A stretch of 64,000 nt of DNA, from assembly GCA_963969495.1 (NCBI GenBank), contig OZ018327.1, positions 34,211,175 to 34,275,174 of the forward strand, given 5' to 3'. Under the pieces are notes generated by a model. That model saw only the letters and a program-made list of their open reading frames with translations. It was not told where the DNA came from and did no database searches. Source of the stretch: Ceratothoa steindachneri. Its lineage: Eukaryota; Arthropoda; Malacostraca; Isopoda; Cymothoidae. Positions 47,800 through 59,085 of the stretch are shown here, in pieces. Numbering within the stretch: the stretch's first letter is position 1; each line of letters starts with the position of its first letter. The translations under genes and the position numbers were made by a program.

Positions 47800-48186
47800 T
47801 TTCTTTGCACTCCTGGGTAAGCTCATAAGTAGTCTGTAAGTTTAAAATTAATTAAATGAAAGTTGAATTGAGTCGGTATTTTTTATTACAAGTAATTGTA
47901 ATTTATTAAATAACTTTTATATAAATAAGGGATTTTTTCAAAAATGGCCCTTTTCTAAAAACAGTAGTGCACTGTATCTCAAAAACCAGACCTGATTGAG
48001 CAAAATCAATGTCATATTTCAATTAAGGAGAACAATTTTGTTAGGAATCACTAAAAAAAACCACAGGAACGGAAAATTCTTTTTCAAATGCAGGCCTGTG
48101 TTATCGGTTATCGCCGATAAGGTTATCATTATCGATTTATTGGTTATCGTGATACATTTTTTTCGTTATCGCGCCCACCTATGTCC

Positions 48187-49180
48187 ACTACTAACGGATG
48201 TCCAATCGGATGCTTGACCATTAATTACAACTCTATACCTACGATTTGTGAGCCAGTTCTCAATCCAATTTGCAACTTTTCAGATTATTCCTAATGTTCT
48301 AATTTTTGTCATTAACTTTCCGTGTAGTACTTTATCAAAAGACTTCTGAAAATAAAAATACAAAATGTCATAAATTGAATTTATGTGGTAAAAATATTCC
48401 AAGAGATTAGTCAGACATGATCTTTGTTTTTTGAAACCATGTTGAGAGTCACGTAATAATGAATTCACTTCAATATGTTCAACTATTTTTTATGCGATAA
48501 GGCACTCGAACATTTTTCCCACCTACGATGTTAAACTTACTGGGCGGTAATTGTTGACTGACTCTTTGCATCCTTTCTTAAATATTGAAGTTATATTAGC
48601 CAACTTTCAATCTTCTGGGACACATCTTCGTTCGAGAGAAATATTAAAAATTTGTGTTATATGCTCGGCTATAGAATCATTAACTTCTTATATGACCCTT
48701 AGGAAGATCATATCCAGACCAGGCGATTTAAATTTATTCATTTTGTTGATGAGTCTCTTAACATCATTGATTTTGGAGGATTATTGCCTGAATATCTGCT
48801 GTTAGGTGTTAGAATAACGTCTGATTCATCCTTGGTGAATACCGTTGCAAAGTATTCGTTTAAAATATTTTCTACTTTACATCGTTGTATTGCAAAACGC
48901 CATTCTTGTCTTTAATGGATCCTATACTATTTTTGATTGGTTTCCTACTGTTTATTAGAGCGAAGAATTCTTTAGGGTTTGACTTACAGTTTAAGGCCAC
49001 TCTAATCTCTTCATTTCGCTTGGCTCTTTGAATTTCCTTTTTCACTTTTCTTTTCAGTTGGATATAAATATTTTTTTAGGCTGCCCGAGCTTTTATTTTT
49101 AAGTAGCTTATAAGCTCTGACTTTGTCTCTAATACTTTTCTTAATTTCTTTTGTTAACCATTTTGGTTGTTTTACGATAA
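48187..49180 (-). pseudogene. CR1-like LINE RT N-terminal and central part
   Basis: Read on the minus strand: an endonuclease-RT linker (about 49,180-48,850), then KMNKFKSPGLDMIFLRVI, RCVPEDWKLANITSIFKKG and NNYRPVSLTS. RDSQHGFKKQRSCLTNLLEY, YFYFQKSFDKVLHGKLM (equivalent of the FDxVxH block, first Asp damaged) and ENWLTNRRYRVVINGQAS follow, ending at SDWTSVSSG at the insertion point. The downstream half is at 44,255-45,055. Confidence 0.82.
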
Positions 49181-49239
49181 AATACCGACAATCATTTTCA
49201 AATATTTTATAGTTTTAAAGTTCACATCCTAGCAGTTTA

Positions 49240-49500
49240 TCGCCTTCCCTCAGTAGGAGTGATTGCATTGTGGAATAGCCTGCCAGATGCAATTATCCTG
49301 TCACCATCCTTAACTGTATTCAAGAGTAAACTAGCGGAGCACCTCGGTCAAAGTCTATACAAATATTTACCCCCTACACAGCAATAACAATGTATTCACA
49401 TATTATATTCATAATTAACTATCCTAATTGTATTAATATAATCTAGTCATTACTTAGTGCAATAAACACACCTTCCAGCAGATGCTCATATGTTTTAATA
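49240..49500 (+). pseudogene. LINE C-terminal tail fragment
   Basis: The plus strand reads ALWNSLPDAIILSPSLTVFK followed by SKLAEHLG, the standard WN-LP tail of CR1/L2/Jockey-type ORF2, then noncoding sequence. It is on the strand opposite to the neighbouring LINE. Confidence 0.7.
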
Positions 49501-50017
49501 CAATAGCAAATTCTTAACTTTCATTCTGCTGGCGTGTTGGCACTTATAGGGTTTCCCCTCTGGTGGAACCCATCCACGTAAGATATCCAGGTAAGGTTTT
49601 TCTTAATACGTTTTCCTACCCCATTATTTATGGAATTTCCTAAAAATAACTTTAGCTACAGTTTTTTTTTTTCAATATCAATTACACAAATTTTAAGTAT
49701 TGCACCTTAAAAATTAAGATAGAAAAACTTTATTAAAAAGCGACAATTCATGTTAATTTTAAAGTAACACCGCAAATAGTACGGGAGGAAAACGTATTTA
49801 GAAAAAAACGTTCACGTTAATAAAGGATAAAAATACTGAAAAGTGACAGCCGGTATTTTATCATAAAATTAACAGGGAAATTTTTACAGTGTACTGGATC
49901 TCAGAAACACGCCAGTTTCATACAGAACTCAATGCTATTTTTATTTTTTATTTTTATTTTTAATATCTCATGTGGCGACTGCTTTCTAGGGCATAAGTCG
50001 CCGTACTCAACCTAGCC

Positions 50018-50500
50018 TCAATCTAGGCTAGATTGAGCGCCCTCATCGGCGCGCTCATTTCCCGCAATTCCTACATGTCCAGGAACCCAGCAGAAGATAA
50101 TCTCGACATCACCCCGGCTCGCCAAAACCGTGGCGTCATGGATATGGCGAACCAGGGAATGCGGAGATTCCAATGCCCCGAGAGCACTCAGGGCGCTTTG
50201 TGAGTCACTATAGATCACAATCCGGTCTCCGAACCGGGCACGTCGCGTAATCTCCCGTAGCGAGTGGTGTATTGCCACCAGCTCGGCCGTGAAAACAGAC
50301 GCAGCGCCTGGTAGAGCCCCGCTGACTTCAAACAGAGGGGATACGGCGTGGAGGCCGACCCGCTCTTGGGACCTAGGGCCATCCGTATACATTGGCACGG
50401 TTCCAGCGAAGGCCGGTGTGGTGAATCGAGTCCACCTTCCGCAATACACGCTCGGCTTCGGATACATAAAACTCGCATCCGTAGTTGAGCTTCGAACGAA
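50018..50500 (-). pseudogene. RNase H domain of the I-like LINE
   Basis: The frame shows PMYTDGPRSQERVGLHAV (first Asp), VFTAELVAIHHSLREITRRA (Glu), IVIYSDSQSALSAL (Asp) and WVPGHVGIAGNERADEGAQ (His/Asp end block). All four catalytic residues of RNase H1 type are present. An RNase H after the RT is characteristic of the I group of LINEs. The join to the RT needs a frameshift. Confidence 0.85.
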
Positions 50501-50900
50501 CAAAGGATCGATAAAAAAGTAAGGTAGTAGCCTTATCAGCGCCCAAGGCGCTAAACGTCACGGAACGGAGAATATCCATGGCACGGGTACAAGAGACCCT
50601 AAGGCTGCGAATATGAGCCTCCCAAGTGAGGCGTTGGTCAAATACAAGACCAAGGAAATGGTGCGATTCAACCACTTCCAGGCGTACCCCATTAAGAAAC
50701 AAGTCTGGGTCAGAGTGGAACCGTGGATATCTGCAGAAGTGCACCACCTTAGTTTTGGCGAAGGAAACCAAAACCTGTGCGCTTCGGCATAGCGATAGAC
50801 GCGTTTCAATGCCAGTTGGAGTCGATGCCCTAGAGTAGGCATCTGGGCCTGGTCCAAAAGAGATCGAAAGTCCGTCCACCTAGAGCGTAGCAAGAACTTC
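50500..50900 (-). pseudogene. RT C-terminal part of the I-like LINE
   Basis: It starts abruptly at VDGLSISFGPG, corresponding to the YVDD catalytic block (here VDG). It continues FAKTKVVHFCRYPRFHSDPD, FLNGVRLEVVESHHFLGLVF, DQRLTWEAHIRSLRVSCTRA and YRSFVRSKLNYGCEFYVSEA. The fingers and most of the palm are absent: upstream sequence is the endonuclease-RT linker (WWLAECETALKHQRHHLGG). A deletion of several hundred bases joins the two. Confidence 0.8.
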
Positions 50901-51198
50901 TTCCGGCACCACCGAGGTGATGCCGTTGATGCTTGAGAGCCGTCTCACACTCAGCTAACCACCACGGGCGTGGTCGGCATGTGAAACGGCCGGAGAAGAG
51001 CTCAACGGCCTCATATACCGACCTAAACTCCTCGACGGAGATAGATAATTCAGTCATTTCCTGAAACGCAGACCACTGTGCCCGAGCCAAGCACCACCGG
51101 GGCGGGCTCTCGGGCGGCAGCGGCCCAGAAAATGATATTTGAATGGGAAAGTGATCACTACCATGGAAGTCATCAAAATCGGGCTGTGCATTCGGAGA

Positions 51199-51840
51199 TC
51201 ACAAAGATAGATCGATGCAGGAAAATGAAGGGGTTCTTGGGCAGTGATGCGTAAACTTATCTACATTTAGGACACCCATCTCAAGCTCATCGATCAGGTC
51301 AGCAAGGACTTGACCCCTGGGATTGATAGAGTAGTCTCCCCAGAGGAAGTGTCTACCGTTTACATCTTCCAGCAAGAGAAAGGGCCTTGGCAACCGTGCC
51401 ATGACGCCGAGGAAGTCCCCCGCGTCGAAGTCGGCTGACGGTGGAATGTACGCGGAAATAACAGTATACCTCCTATCCAGGTGCAGCTGCATAGCTACTG
51501 CCTGAAAGGAAAAGGAGGTATCTAAAGTGAAGAGAAGAACGTAGACATCATGCGGGGTGTAAATCGCACATTCTCCCACCCGGCCCCCATCCCGTGGTGA
51601 TGGGGTCGCAAAACCCTTATACCCCGGGAGGGTGGGCAGGGGGCATGCGCCCAGCATGGTCTCTTGCAAAAAGATAGCTAACGGGAAACAGGAGGAGACG
51701 AGCCACCGCAGTTCATCCCAGTTGGTCCGGAGTCCACGGCAATTCCATCTAAGGAATATGCTTTCCAGGCCTAACTTGGAGGAGACGCGGGGGCCCTCTT
51801 CGAACAGAAGACCCTCACGGGAATGGCCGTACACATACCG
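51199..51840 (-). pseudogene. Endonuclease domain of the I-like LINE
   Basis: Open for 211 codons: LRWNCRGLRTNWDELRWLVS, FPLAIFLQETML (catalytic Glu region), RRYTVISAYIPP, and FLLLEDVNGRHFLWGD, where the usual GDFN is EDVN. SCIDLSL marks the end. The order and spacing are those of apurinic-type LINE endonucleases, which nick target DNA for priming. The changed GDFN block would impair activity. Confidence 0.8.
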
Positions 51841-52167
51841 GAGGCCAAAGCCCAGGCGCTGTTGCCTTCGAGGACTTTTGGGGGGAGGTTGGGCCCCCCT
51901 ATGAGAGTCGTTTTCTCCCTCCGACTCGAAACCTTAGGCGGGCGTTGCGGCTTCGGAGGCTGGGGAGGCCCTCCTTTTGAGGATCCACCATCTCCGAGCC
52001 ACCCAGCACAGCGCCTAGGCGTGGGCGAAGGAGCCGAAGATCCTTTTTTGCTGTCCTCTTTTCGGGGGGCAGCTTTAAGAACCCCGGAAGATGGCCTGGC
52101 GCCTAACTTCAGGATTGTTGCCTCCTCTGAGTCTAACGACTCGGTGGAGGCACGTGGCGGTTTTGCC

Positions 52168-54032
52168 TTACAGGAAAAGGGTCACGTTGAGGGAAGGAGG
52201 GGGGGGAGGACTGGTTTTACCTGGGGCTGAGTGTGAACCCTTTGCGCCGCCAGCTTTACCAAGGGAGCGCCCGGGTTGAGTAGAACCAGCAGAAGGGCTC
52301 CGAATGGGCACGGAAGCAACCGTTCTCGTTGGTCTAGATGGGCCAGGAGCAGAGGGTGTCTTTCTTAGCGTTGGTTGGTAAGACGTTCCAGGCAGAGCCA
52401 GGCGCGTCAGGAGCAAGTCCTTAGCCTCGGGGAATAAGAGACTATCCTTAGCCTGAACGGCCAGGATTTCTTTCTTAAGAAGATAAGCACCACATTGCTT
52501 CGAAGAAGCGGGGTGCAGCTCTACGCAATTGACACACTTGGCCACACACGATTTAGACTTATCGTGTGCGGCCTTGGAACAACTTACACAGACATCGAGT
52601 GACCCCGACTTTGCACATGAGCGATTCATATGGCCGAAGCGATGACAGTAATAGCACCTCCCCGGCAGTGGCACGAATGCCTTCACGCGGTAGCGGTACC
52701 AACCGGCATGCACTTACTCAGGGAGCTTGTCACAGTCGAACGTGACGAAGAGTGTAGGGGTGGGTGTCGAGGCTCCTCCATGTTTTCTCATCACACGCTC
52801 AACCTTAACCGCCCTGTGGTCTGCCAGCTCTAAAGTGATATTTTCTATGGAGTAATCCACGAGTTCCCTCGCATAAACTACTCCTTTCACAAAGTTCATG
52901 TTAGAGTGCGGCGTCACACTCACCGGGGTGCCATCAAGTGTCCGAAGAGCACTTATCTTGGCTTCCTCGGAGGGACCCGCCGCATTCGCCAGAAAGCTTG
53001 TATCTTAGAAACGGGTTACCTTCGGCTCTCTACCAATCACATTATCTGAAGCTCTCCTCTGATGGATCATGTTACCCCTAGCTAACATGGTGCCATCAGT
53101 GGAGCGAATAACGAGGAAGCGTTTGATGCGAGCGGGGTCGAAAACGCCAGGTAATTTCTGAATGAGGGGCCCGGATGTAATCAAGGCTCCACTCTGCGCA
53201 CTATCACTTTTAGTCATAGTCAGGGGCTCTGCACCCGGGGGGGATGGGCAGAGCAGACCCATCCGTCCCTGCAGCCCCTGCGGATAGACCAGCCTCAGCA
53301 AGGTCCTTCTCCGAGATGGAGAAGATCCTTGCAGTCGCAGGAGCACCTGTCGGAGGAGGGGATCCCTTCCCTCCTTGTACTGCCTTGGAAACCCTAGCCG
53401 TTTGAGGAGGACCTTGCATAGGAACGGACCCGAGTTCGGTGCTTGTCGCCGAGCCCGGATTCGCTCCCATGAAAGGCCCTACAGCCTGAGGCTGGGTTGC
53501 CTCAAGGACCATGTCTATCTCGGGCGGGACCTCCAATTGCCCCCCCTCCCCAGATATCACAGGTCCTATTCGCAGCAGTGTCAAGAGTCTTGTCTTGGGA
53601 AACACAGGCCTTTATCCCGGCTAGATTTAATATTCTACCCAGTTGGTCTTTTGAGGAAAGCGACCGATGGAGACTGGCTTCCCTTTCCCCCCTAAGGGGG
53701 TTTGCCCTACCGAGCCACTTCAATGGGAAAGCGGTCGGCTATGGGCTGTCTGCTGGCTTTCTTGGCAGTCCCCTTGGAAAGTAAAGGGGGGAGACTGCCA
53801 CTAGAAAGAGGGAAGTACCCAAAGGCACCTCCAGACAAGGGGGCGAGGGGGAGTCCACTACACCCATCGGCGAAGGAGAGGAGTAAGCCTCCTCTCCGGT
53901 TAGAGGGATTTGGAGGGTATCCTGCACAGGAAGGGACCTCCATTTTTTTCTGTGGAGCTGCCCGAGGGCGGTTCCGACGATGGACGAGGGGAAATTGAGG
54001 GAAGATTTTTTTATTTTGTCATCATTCGGCAT
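52168..54032 (-). pseudogene. ORF1 (gag-like) of the I-like LINE
   Basis: The N-terminal half is proline/serine/glycine-rich. The middle reads VFDPARIKRFLVIRSTDGTM, NMNFVKGVVYARELVDYSIE, and VKVERVMRKHGGASTPTPTL plus FVTFDCDKLPE. The C-terminal half carries zinc knuckles: CYYCHRFGHMNRSCAKSGSL, CVSCSKAAHDKSKSC, CVNCVELHPASSKQC. Such ORF1 proteins bind element RNA. Stops at 53,005 and 52,714 and a frameshift near 53,210-53,346 interrupt the frame. Confidence 0.78.
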
Positions 54033-54599
54033 GGTGACCCTATTATTTTACGGTAAGCAAACGCTCATCACCCGTCGCAGTAGTCCACCCTGTAAGGGGT
54101 TCGTACGGGGCCTGCAGAGCCAGGTGCCGTCATTCAAGGCCACCCCTCCCGCCTGGTGACCTGGCAGCCCTTCAGCATACCAGCTCCACTTTAATCACGA
54201 CGTAAAAAAAATACATAGTGAAGAGAGAAGGAAAGGGATGTGAGGAAGGTATGGGTGGGGATGAAGCAGGTTGTTAAAAACCCACCATCCCAAACCGGAG
54301 CTCAGGGGTTAGGGAACATTGTCCCCTCCCCCTTCAGCCCCGATCCAGGATAGTTGGCTGAGAAGTAGGTCATCTACCCTGAGAAAATAGAGGCCAACCA
54401 GAGAAAGTTGTGGGAGAGGTTGTAGGGGAAGTGAGGAGGTAGGGAAGAAATACAGGCTGTCTGAAAGAAGGAAAAGAGGCTAAGCTGGGCCGGACGGGGC
54501 GCTTAGAACTTAATGATAAATAAACTCTTGCCAAATTGGTGTAGGATCGAACAATCATCATCATTTCATTCATGTCTAAAAACATGATTCAACACCTTC

Positions 54600-55400
54600 C
54601 AATTAACTTACCAGTATTACTGGAACTTGAAAACTCAGATGCAGAGCAGTATTGTACTGTAGTACTGCTACTGAACAACTACTGCCTGTAACCATGGCTG
54701 CTGAAAGATTTTTAGTGATCGTACAAAATATTTGGTGAAAAAGTATCATAACGTACCAAATATAAAAAAAAGTTAGACGGTATAAATAATAGTTATTTTA
54801 CTTTTTCTTAACTAATTCATGAAGAAATTAATTATTTTTTTTCATTCAGATATCATCAGAAGTCAAAATATTATTTATTCGACTTCTTAATTGTTATTGA
54901 AAAAACAGTTGTTATCGTTTGTATATACTAGACAGAAGAGGATATGAAAACTACGTTTTCAATATATTTCATTATTGTATCTATTCAGTTGAACATATTT
55001 GATTAAAATTTACAGTATATATCAAAATAATATTATTTAAAATATTCAAAATCCATTGAAATGAGACATATGTAATAACTAAATGAATGTCTAAATAAAA
55101 ATAACTTGTAAAATGACAAGGTCAATATGAGAAAAAATTAAGATTCCTTTCAATTTAAATAGCGTGAAATAATTAATAGCTCCTAAAGCTTGATTACAGT
55201 AATTGTTAACAATTCCTCTTTTACTAGCTACTTATATGACTCTATTTAAAATGAAACTATAGGTAGAAGAAGGATCACCAGTTTATGGGGGGAAGAAAGG
55301 AACCACTTTATAGGGGAGTAGAGGTAAAACGTAGTCGGTTAGTGGGAGATTGGTCGTTAGTCACTTTATACCTCCGTCGAATTGTTTCTGATTACTTAAC
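54600..55400. other. AT-rich stretch without recognised gene
   Basis: Nothing supportable on either strand. It borders the GC-rich LINE on one side and a dispersed repeat on the other. Confidence 0.45.
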
Positions 55401-55404
55401 AATT

Positions 55405-55845
55405 CTTCACGATAGTTATGATTTAGGCTGGGCTTACCGAAGGTTTCCCGCTAATCGAGGTAAAGAAAGACTTCAAAAAGGACCTAGCAAAAATCTAATT
55501 TTATTATTACACTGGCCTATTAAAGGGGCAAGCGGCACGTCACTAGTACTTTGCGGTTAATAAGTAGGCTTTCTATTCCACGAGAAGTATTGGGATCAAA
55601 TGTGACAGGACTTAGGCGAATTAAACGTGTTTCGTAACGCTACCAATAGAGTAAACGGTGATAACGAATAATGATTCTCTTTCTCTGACTCTTATTCTAG
55701 CATTCTGCCTTCTCGAAATAAAAATGTCTGACTATATATGTGTTTGTTTTCTAAGAGGCGTAAACTAGACTTGTCCGTGGGGGCGGACAACAGTGGTCTG
55801 GTTCGTAAATTTCTACCCTAAGGGCGGAGCTACCGAACAAAATCG
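55405..55845 (+). repeat. Dispersed LTR-like repeat, copy 2
   Basis: Diverged direct copy of 31,525-31,945, with small indels such as the CCACGAGAAG addition near 55,578. It is noncoding. Confidence 0.7.
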
Positions 55846-56119
55846 TGTGTACGATATACCTCTAATTTCTAATAGTTTTATCCTTATTATAGGAATCGGT
55901 AGTTACAGATGTATTAAAATTTCCTTTGGTCAAAGTATGAAGCTGCTTTGTAACCTCCCTTTTTCTGATAAATCTTTCCCAAGACGCGAATGGTTGTTTA
56001 TGCGTGACCTTCGTATTTACTCAGGTGTTCGACCTGATATCTGCTTTCGGCGTTCATATTTTGTGTGATCCCGCGCGTGACTCTAATTACTGTATAGGGG
56101 GGAGGGGCTTTGTCTTTTC

Positions 56120-56987
56120 TGTTATGGTAATGTTGCCCCCATCTCTAGGTGGGGCTTGCCTCTTGAGTCGTAATCCTTTGTGCCAATAAGGGGGTTGGTT
56201 GCCCAGTTAGTGGTAACGTTGCCACTCAAAGGGGTGAGAATGGTAGGATATGGATAACGCTTGCTACCGGCAATGGTAACAAGTTAATATCCCTTTAGGT
56301 AGCCTTGTACTCGATCCGAGAAGAGGGTACCAGCTGGGATGAATAAAAGAATCTGCTTATAGTTGTAAACGAGTTTTCGTCTATTTCTTTCACCTTGCAC
56401 CGAATAAGAAATACTCCGAATACAATTCCAAGATTCGACTTAACGACCAAGTAATGCGGGAAAATAGTAGAGCGACCGGACGATTATAATGATCGACTTA
56501 TTGAATTAATGAGCGCGTAAAAATTAAAGTACTAATAATGAATGACCTTTTTAACATCTCTGCACCCATTTATAAGGGGGTGCTCATTGCCTTAGCTCGC
56601 CTCCTGATTGGCTTAAATTAATCCTTTATTTAATTTTGATTGGATGGCGGCTAAACGGCCGTACCTCTTTATTGGTCAATATTTCTAGAAGGCAGAGCTC
56701 TATCATAAGTCATACATTTGTTTAATTTCTGGTTATCTTTGTTACAGAACGGTGAAATGCTTTATTACACGCCCTTTTATTACCTCAAGGCATTCTTAGT
56801 TTCCCAATGTTTATTCTCTGGCGCCCGTCTGACTTGAGCCCAGATACGGAAACTACCACTTTATCACAGTGAGAAAATCGGGCCTTTACCTCGACATTCT
56901 AGATTCGCTTTCTCTCCCAGCCATCGGGTTCCGCTGTGTAGGGTATCTACATGTATAGCCTTCAGGTGAATACATGTGTGCCCTACA
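56120..56987 (-). mobile_element. 3' LTR of the Ty3/gypsy element
   Basis: It matches 61,903-62,824 almost throughout. On the minus strand it starts TGTAGGGCACACATG and ends CCATAACA, so it has TG...CA ends. In that orientation ACCAAT and CCAATC boxes (56,671-56,676, 56,637-56,642 and 56,606-56,611) precede a TATAAA at 56,570-56,575, a plausible U3 promoter. Two segments of about 18 and 62 bases present in the other LTR are missing here. Confidence 0.8.
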
Positions 56988-56989
56988 CA

Positions 56990-57672
56990 CGTTGGCCTCG
57001 GGAGCATGGAGTGCTATCATGTCTTTTACTAAGACTCATTCATGAGAGCGTGATCGAGCATACATGATACCAGGATTACTTTGCAGGATAGCTCACCCAA
57101 ATGTAGACACATAGATACACATTATACATACAAATTCATGACCCAAAGACTCGACAAATAAACTATATATACAAATGTTTCGACTCGTAGAGAGTTGATA
57201 AATATACATTTTGTAGTTTATCCTACATATATACATTGATGTGCTCTTAGAGAGCATACCTATAGAAAAGTTACAATTTACACCACAATTATAGTTTGAA
57301 TTCCTCACAATCGCCATAAGTAGAAGAGTGTTACCCATACAATTTATTCATTAAGTACCACGTCATCGTCACTTTATTTATTGTCCTCGGTACATACAAG
57401 ATTGGTTATGATCGCATCGGCACCACCTACTTTATTTAATATGCATATTAAGCACCCACAATATTATACTATAGTAATGTCATGACTTTCTTTAATTATA
57501 CCCTGTTTATACATCACTATCCCGTTAAATTGCCATGACTTTCCATATTTCTGCTTTTGCATCTTTATTTGTTTAATTAGTCATTTACTTTTATGCATCA
57601 CTATATATTTAATTTGCCACAGCTTTATTTTTACACGAATGCACAATTATTTGTTTACTTAATATGTCCATA

Positions 57673-57675
<3 letters not shown>
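56990..57675. other. Noncoding sequence between 3' LTR and pol
   Basis: AT-rich, with repeated TATACAT-like words but no domain. In a compact gypsy element the LTR would follow pol closely, so this may be a later insertion or a long 3' noncoding part. Confidence 0.35.

Positions 57676-57676
<1 letters not shown>

Positions 57677-57738
<62 letters not shown>
57677..57738. repeat. (TA)n microsatellite
   Basis: A TA tract of about 31 units just downstream of the gypsy pol end. Confidence 0.97.
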
Positions 57739-57741
<3 letters not shown>

Positions 57742-57918
57742 CCTTCGCGAATTTGACCTTCCTCCCAGCTCGCGTCAAGACTTGCTTCCGCGGTGGCTCC
57801 TCTGCTCTGGATCAGGGCCCGGCTGAGTGAGTTTGATCCTACCTTCTTCTATTTCGTCCATTCTTCCTTGGCGATTGGGGTCAGACCTTTTCTGGTTGAC
57901 CCGAGACTTCGGGGATCG

Positions 57919-58937
57919 TCAGTAAGTGTCTTGTACGTCTTCGCCTGCCGGAGGCAATTTAGCCGACTTTAGCCTATCCATGGAGACCGTGTCTCTCCTC
58001 CCGTCCGGGAATTCCAATTTGAAGACTTTGTTGTCGCGTTCGATTACGAAGAAGAAACCCGCGTAGGGCACCTCAAAAGGTCTCCGCACGCGATCAACTC
58101 TGTCCCAGACGTGGGATGCATCCTTTAGGTCAGGTGGCACGTAATGCTTTGGCACTGAGTGGACATTGCCCGCCGATGCACGTCCAAAATCTATCTGGGC
58201 CATCGTTGTAGCCAATTCCTTTATAAATTTGCACTGTGCTTTGGACGAGTCCGTGGAAACCAGCGGCTTTGGGCATAATAGTGTCGTGCCGGTTACCGCC
58301 GTGAAAGGGGAAACTACCGAATCATTCGATAAGGCACGAATGCCCAGTAAAATTATTGGTAGTGCCATCAGCAACTCTTGTTTGCGAGCCATAATTGATG
58401 ATTTGAGAGTCCTATGGACCCTTTCTACCATCCCGTGTGTGGACGGCCTATAACTCGTTGTTCGAAGTCGATGAAAACCAACGAGCGCTGACAATTCTCG
58501 GTAATCACATAGGGTGGGACTCCAAATCTGGATATCCATCCTTTCAATAGGGCAAAAGCAATCGTAGCGGCACTTACGTCCGGAATAGGAATTGCTTCTA
58601 CCCACCTCAACGCACGGTCGATGCAGGACAGCAAATACCGACTGTGCGAGGGGAAGGGTTGTCCAGGTGGTGTAGATGCAGGGAGTGGTCCCATTATATC
58701 CACATGCACAGTTTCAAATCTCGAGGATGAAGTTTCTATAAGCAGTATCGGTGACTTTGTGTGGCGTGTTACCTTTGATTCCTGGCAAGGCATACATTCT
58801 CTGATCCACGAGCGCACGTTCCTGTCAATGTTCGGTCCAAAATATCGGGCTTTAACTAGCCGCAGCGATGCTCGAACACCCTGGTGTGACAGATTGTGCA
58901 ATTGTGCATAAATTGTCTTTCTGCATGCATTTGGCAT
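57919..58937 (-). pseudogene. gypsy integrase
   Basis: Zinc finger: HNLSHQGVRASLRLVKARY then CMPCQESK. Core: FETVHVDIMGPLP (first Asp). VITENCQRSLVF stands where ITDxGxxF is expected, so the second Asp is replaced by Glu. After a frameshift near 58,430-58,605 come TSYRPSTHGMVERVHRTLKS (Glu) and a GPY/F-like module (RRPFEVPYAGFFFVIERDN). A stop lies at 57,919, with further open codons to about 57,770. Confidence 0.85.
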
Positions 58938-59085
58938 GAATGGTCACGGGAACCTTGAAGTTACCCTACACCACAGTTTTTTTTTCCCCTGCAAAGGAAA
59001 AGGATTTTAATTTCGATTTTAAGTCCTCCAATTATTCGTCCTTTACTTGTGCAGATGCCAGCTCTTGCAGGCCAAAGGTGTCAAT

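Larger units (their letters stand above)
45060..48186 (+). mobile_element. Candidate DNA transposon carrying copy 3
   Basis: A 3.1-kb block interrupts the CR1-like LINE RT. Near its left side (about 45,255-45,335) and at its right end (48,090-48,186) there are TATCGATAA-rich segments that match each other as inverted repeats. For example, GATTACACTGGTCTGC on the left corresponds to the reverse complement of GCAGGCCTGTGTTATC on the right, and CATATCTGGCGATAA to TTATCGCCGATAAGG. The right terminus, read inward, starts TAGGTGGGCGCGATAACG, which resembles ends of some hAT elements. The exact left terminus and a target duplication could not be fixed. Confidence 0.5.
49936..54590 (-). mobile_element. 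I-like LINE with RNase H, GC-rich, nearly full span
   Basis: A long minus-strand non-LTR element with ORF1 (about 54,032-52,168), endonuclease (51,840-51,199), linker (51,090-50,900), the end of RT (50,890-50,500) and RNase H (50,500-50,018). It ends in a (TTTTTA)-type tail at 49,936-49,965, which is an (A)n-rich tail on the coding strand. The element is clearly GC-richer than its surroundings, and so probably younger or of different origin. The RT palm is missing. The 5' noncoding part reaches at least about 54,200. Confidence 0.82.

Noticed and set aside
50008..50035. Short palindrome CTCAATCTAG/CTAGATTGAG at the end of the I-like LINE
   Set aside because: Only ten-base arms at the stop codon region; it could be chance, with nothing to support a terminator or RNA function.
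52091..53998. Several long plus-strand frames in the GC-rich block
   Set aside because: They lie opposite the I-like LINE ORF1 on the minus strand, which has recognisable zinc knuckles. GC-rich composition reduces stops on both strands.
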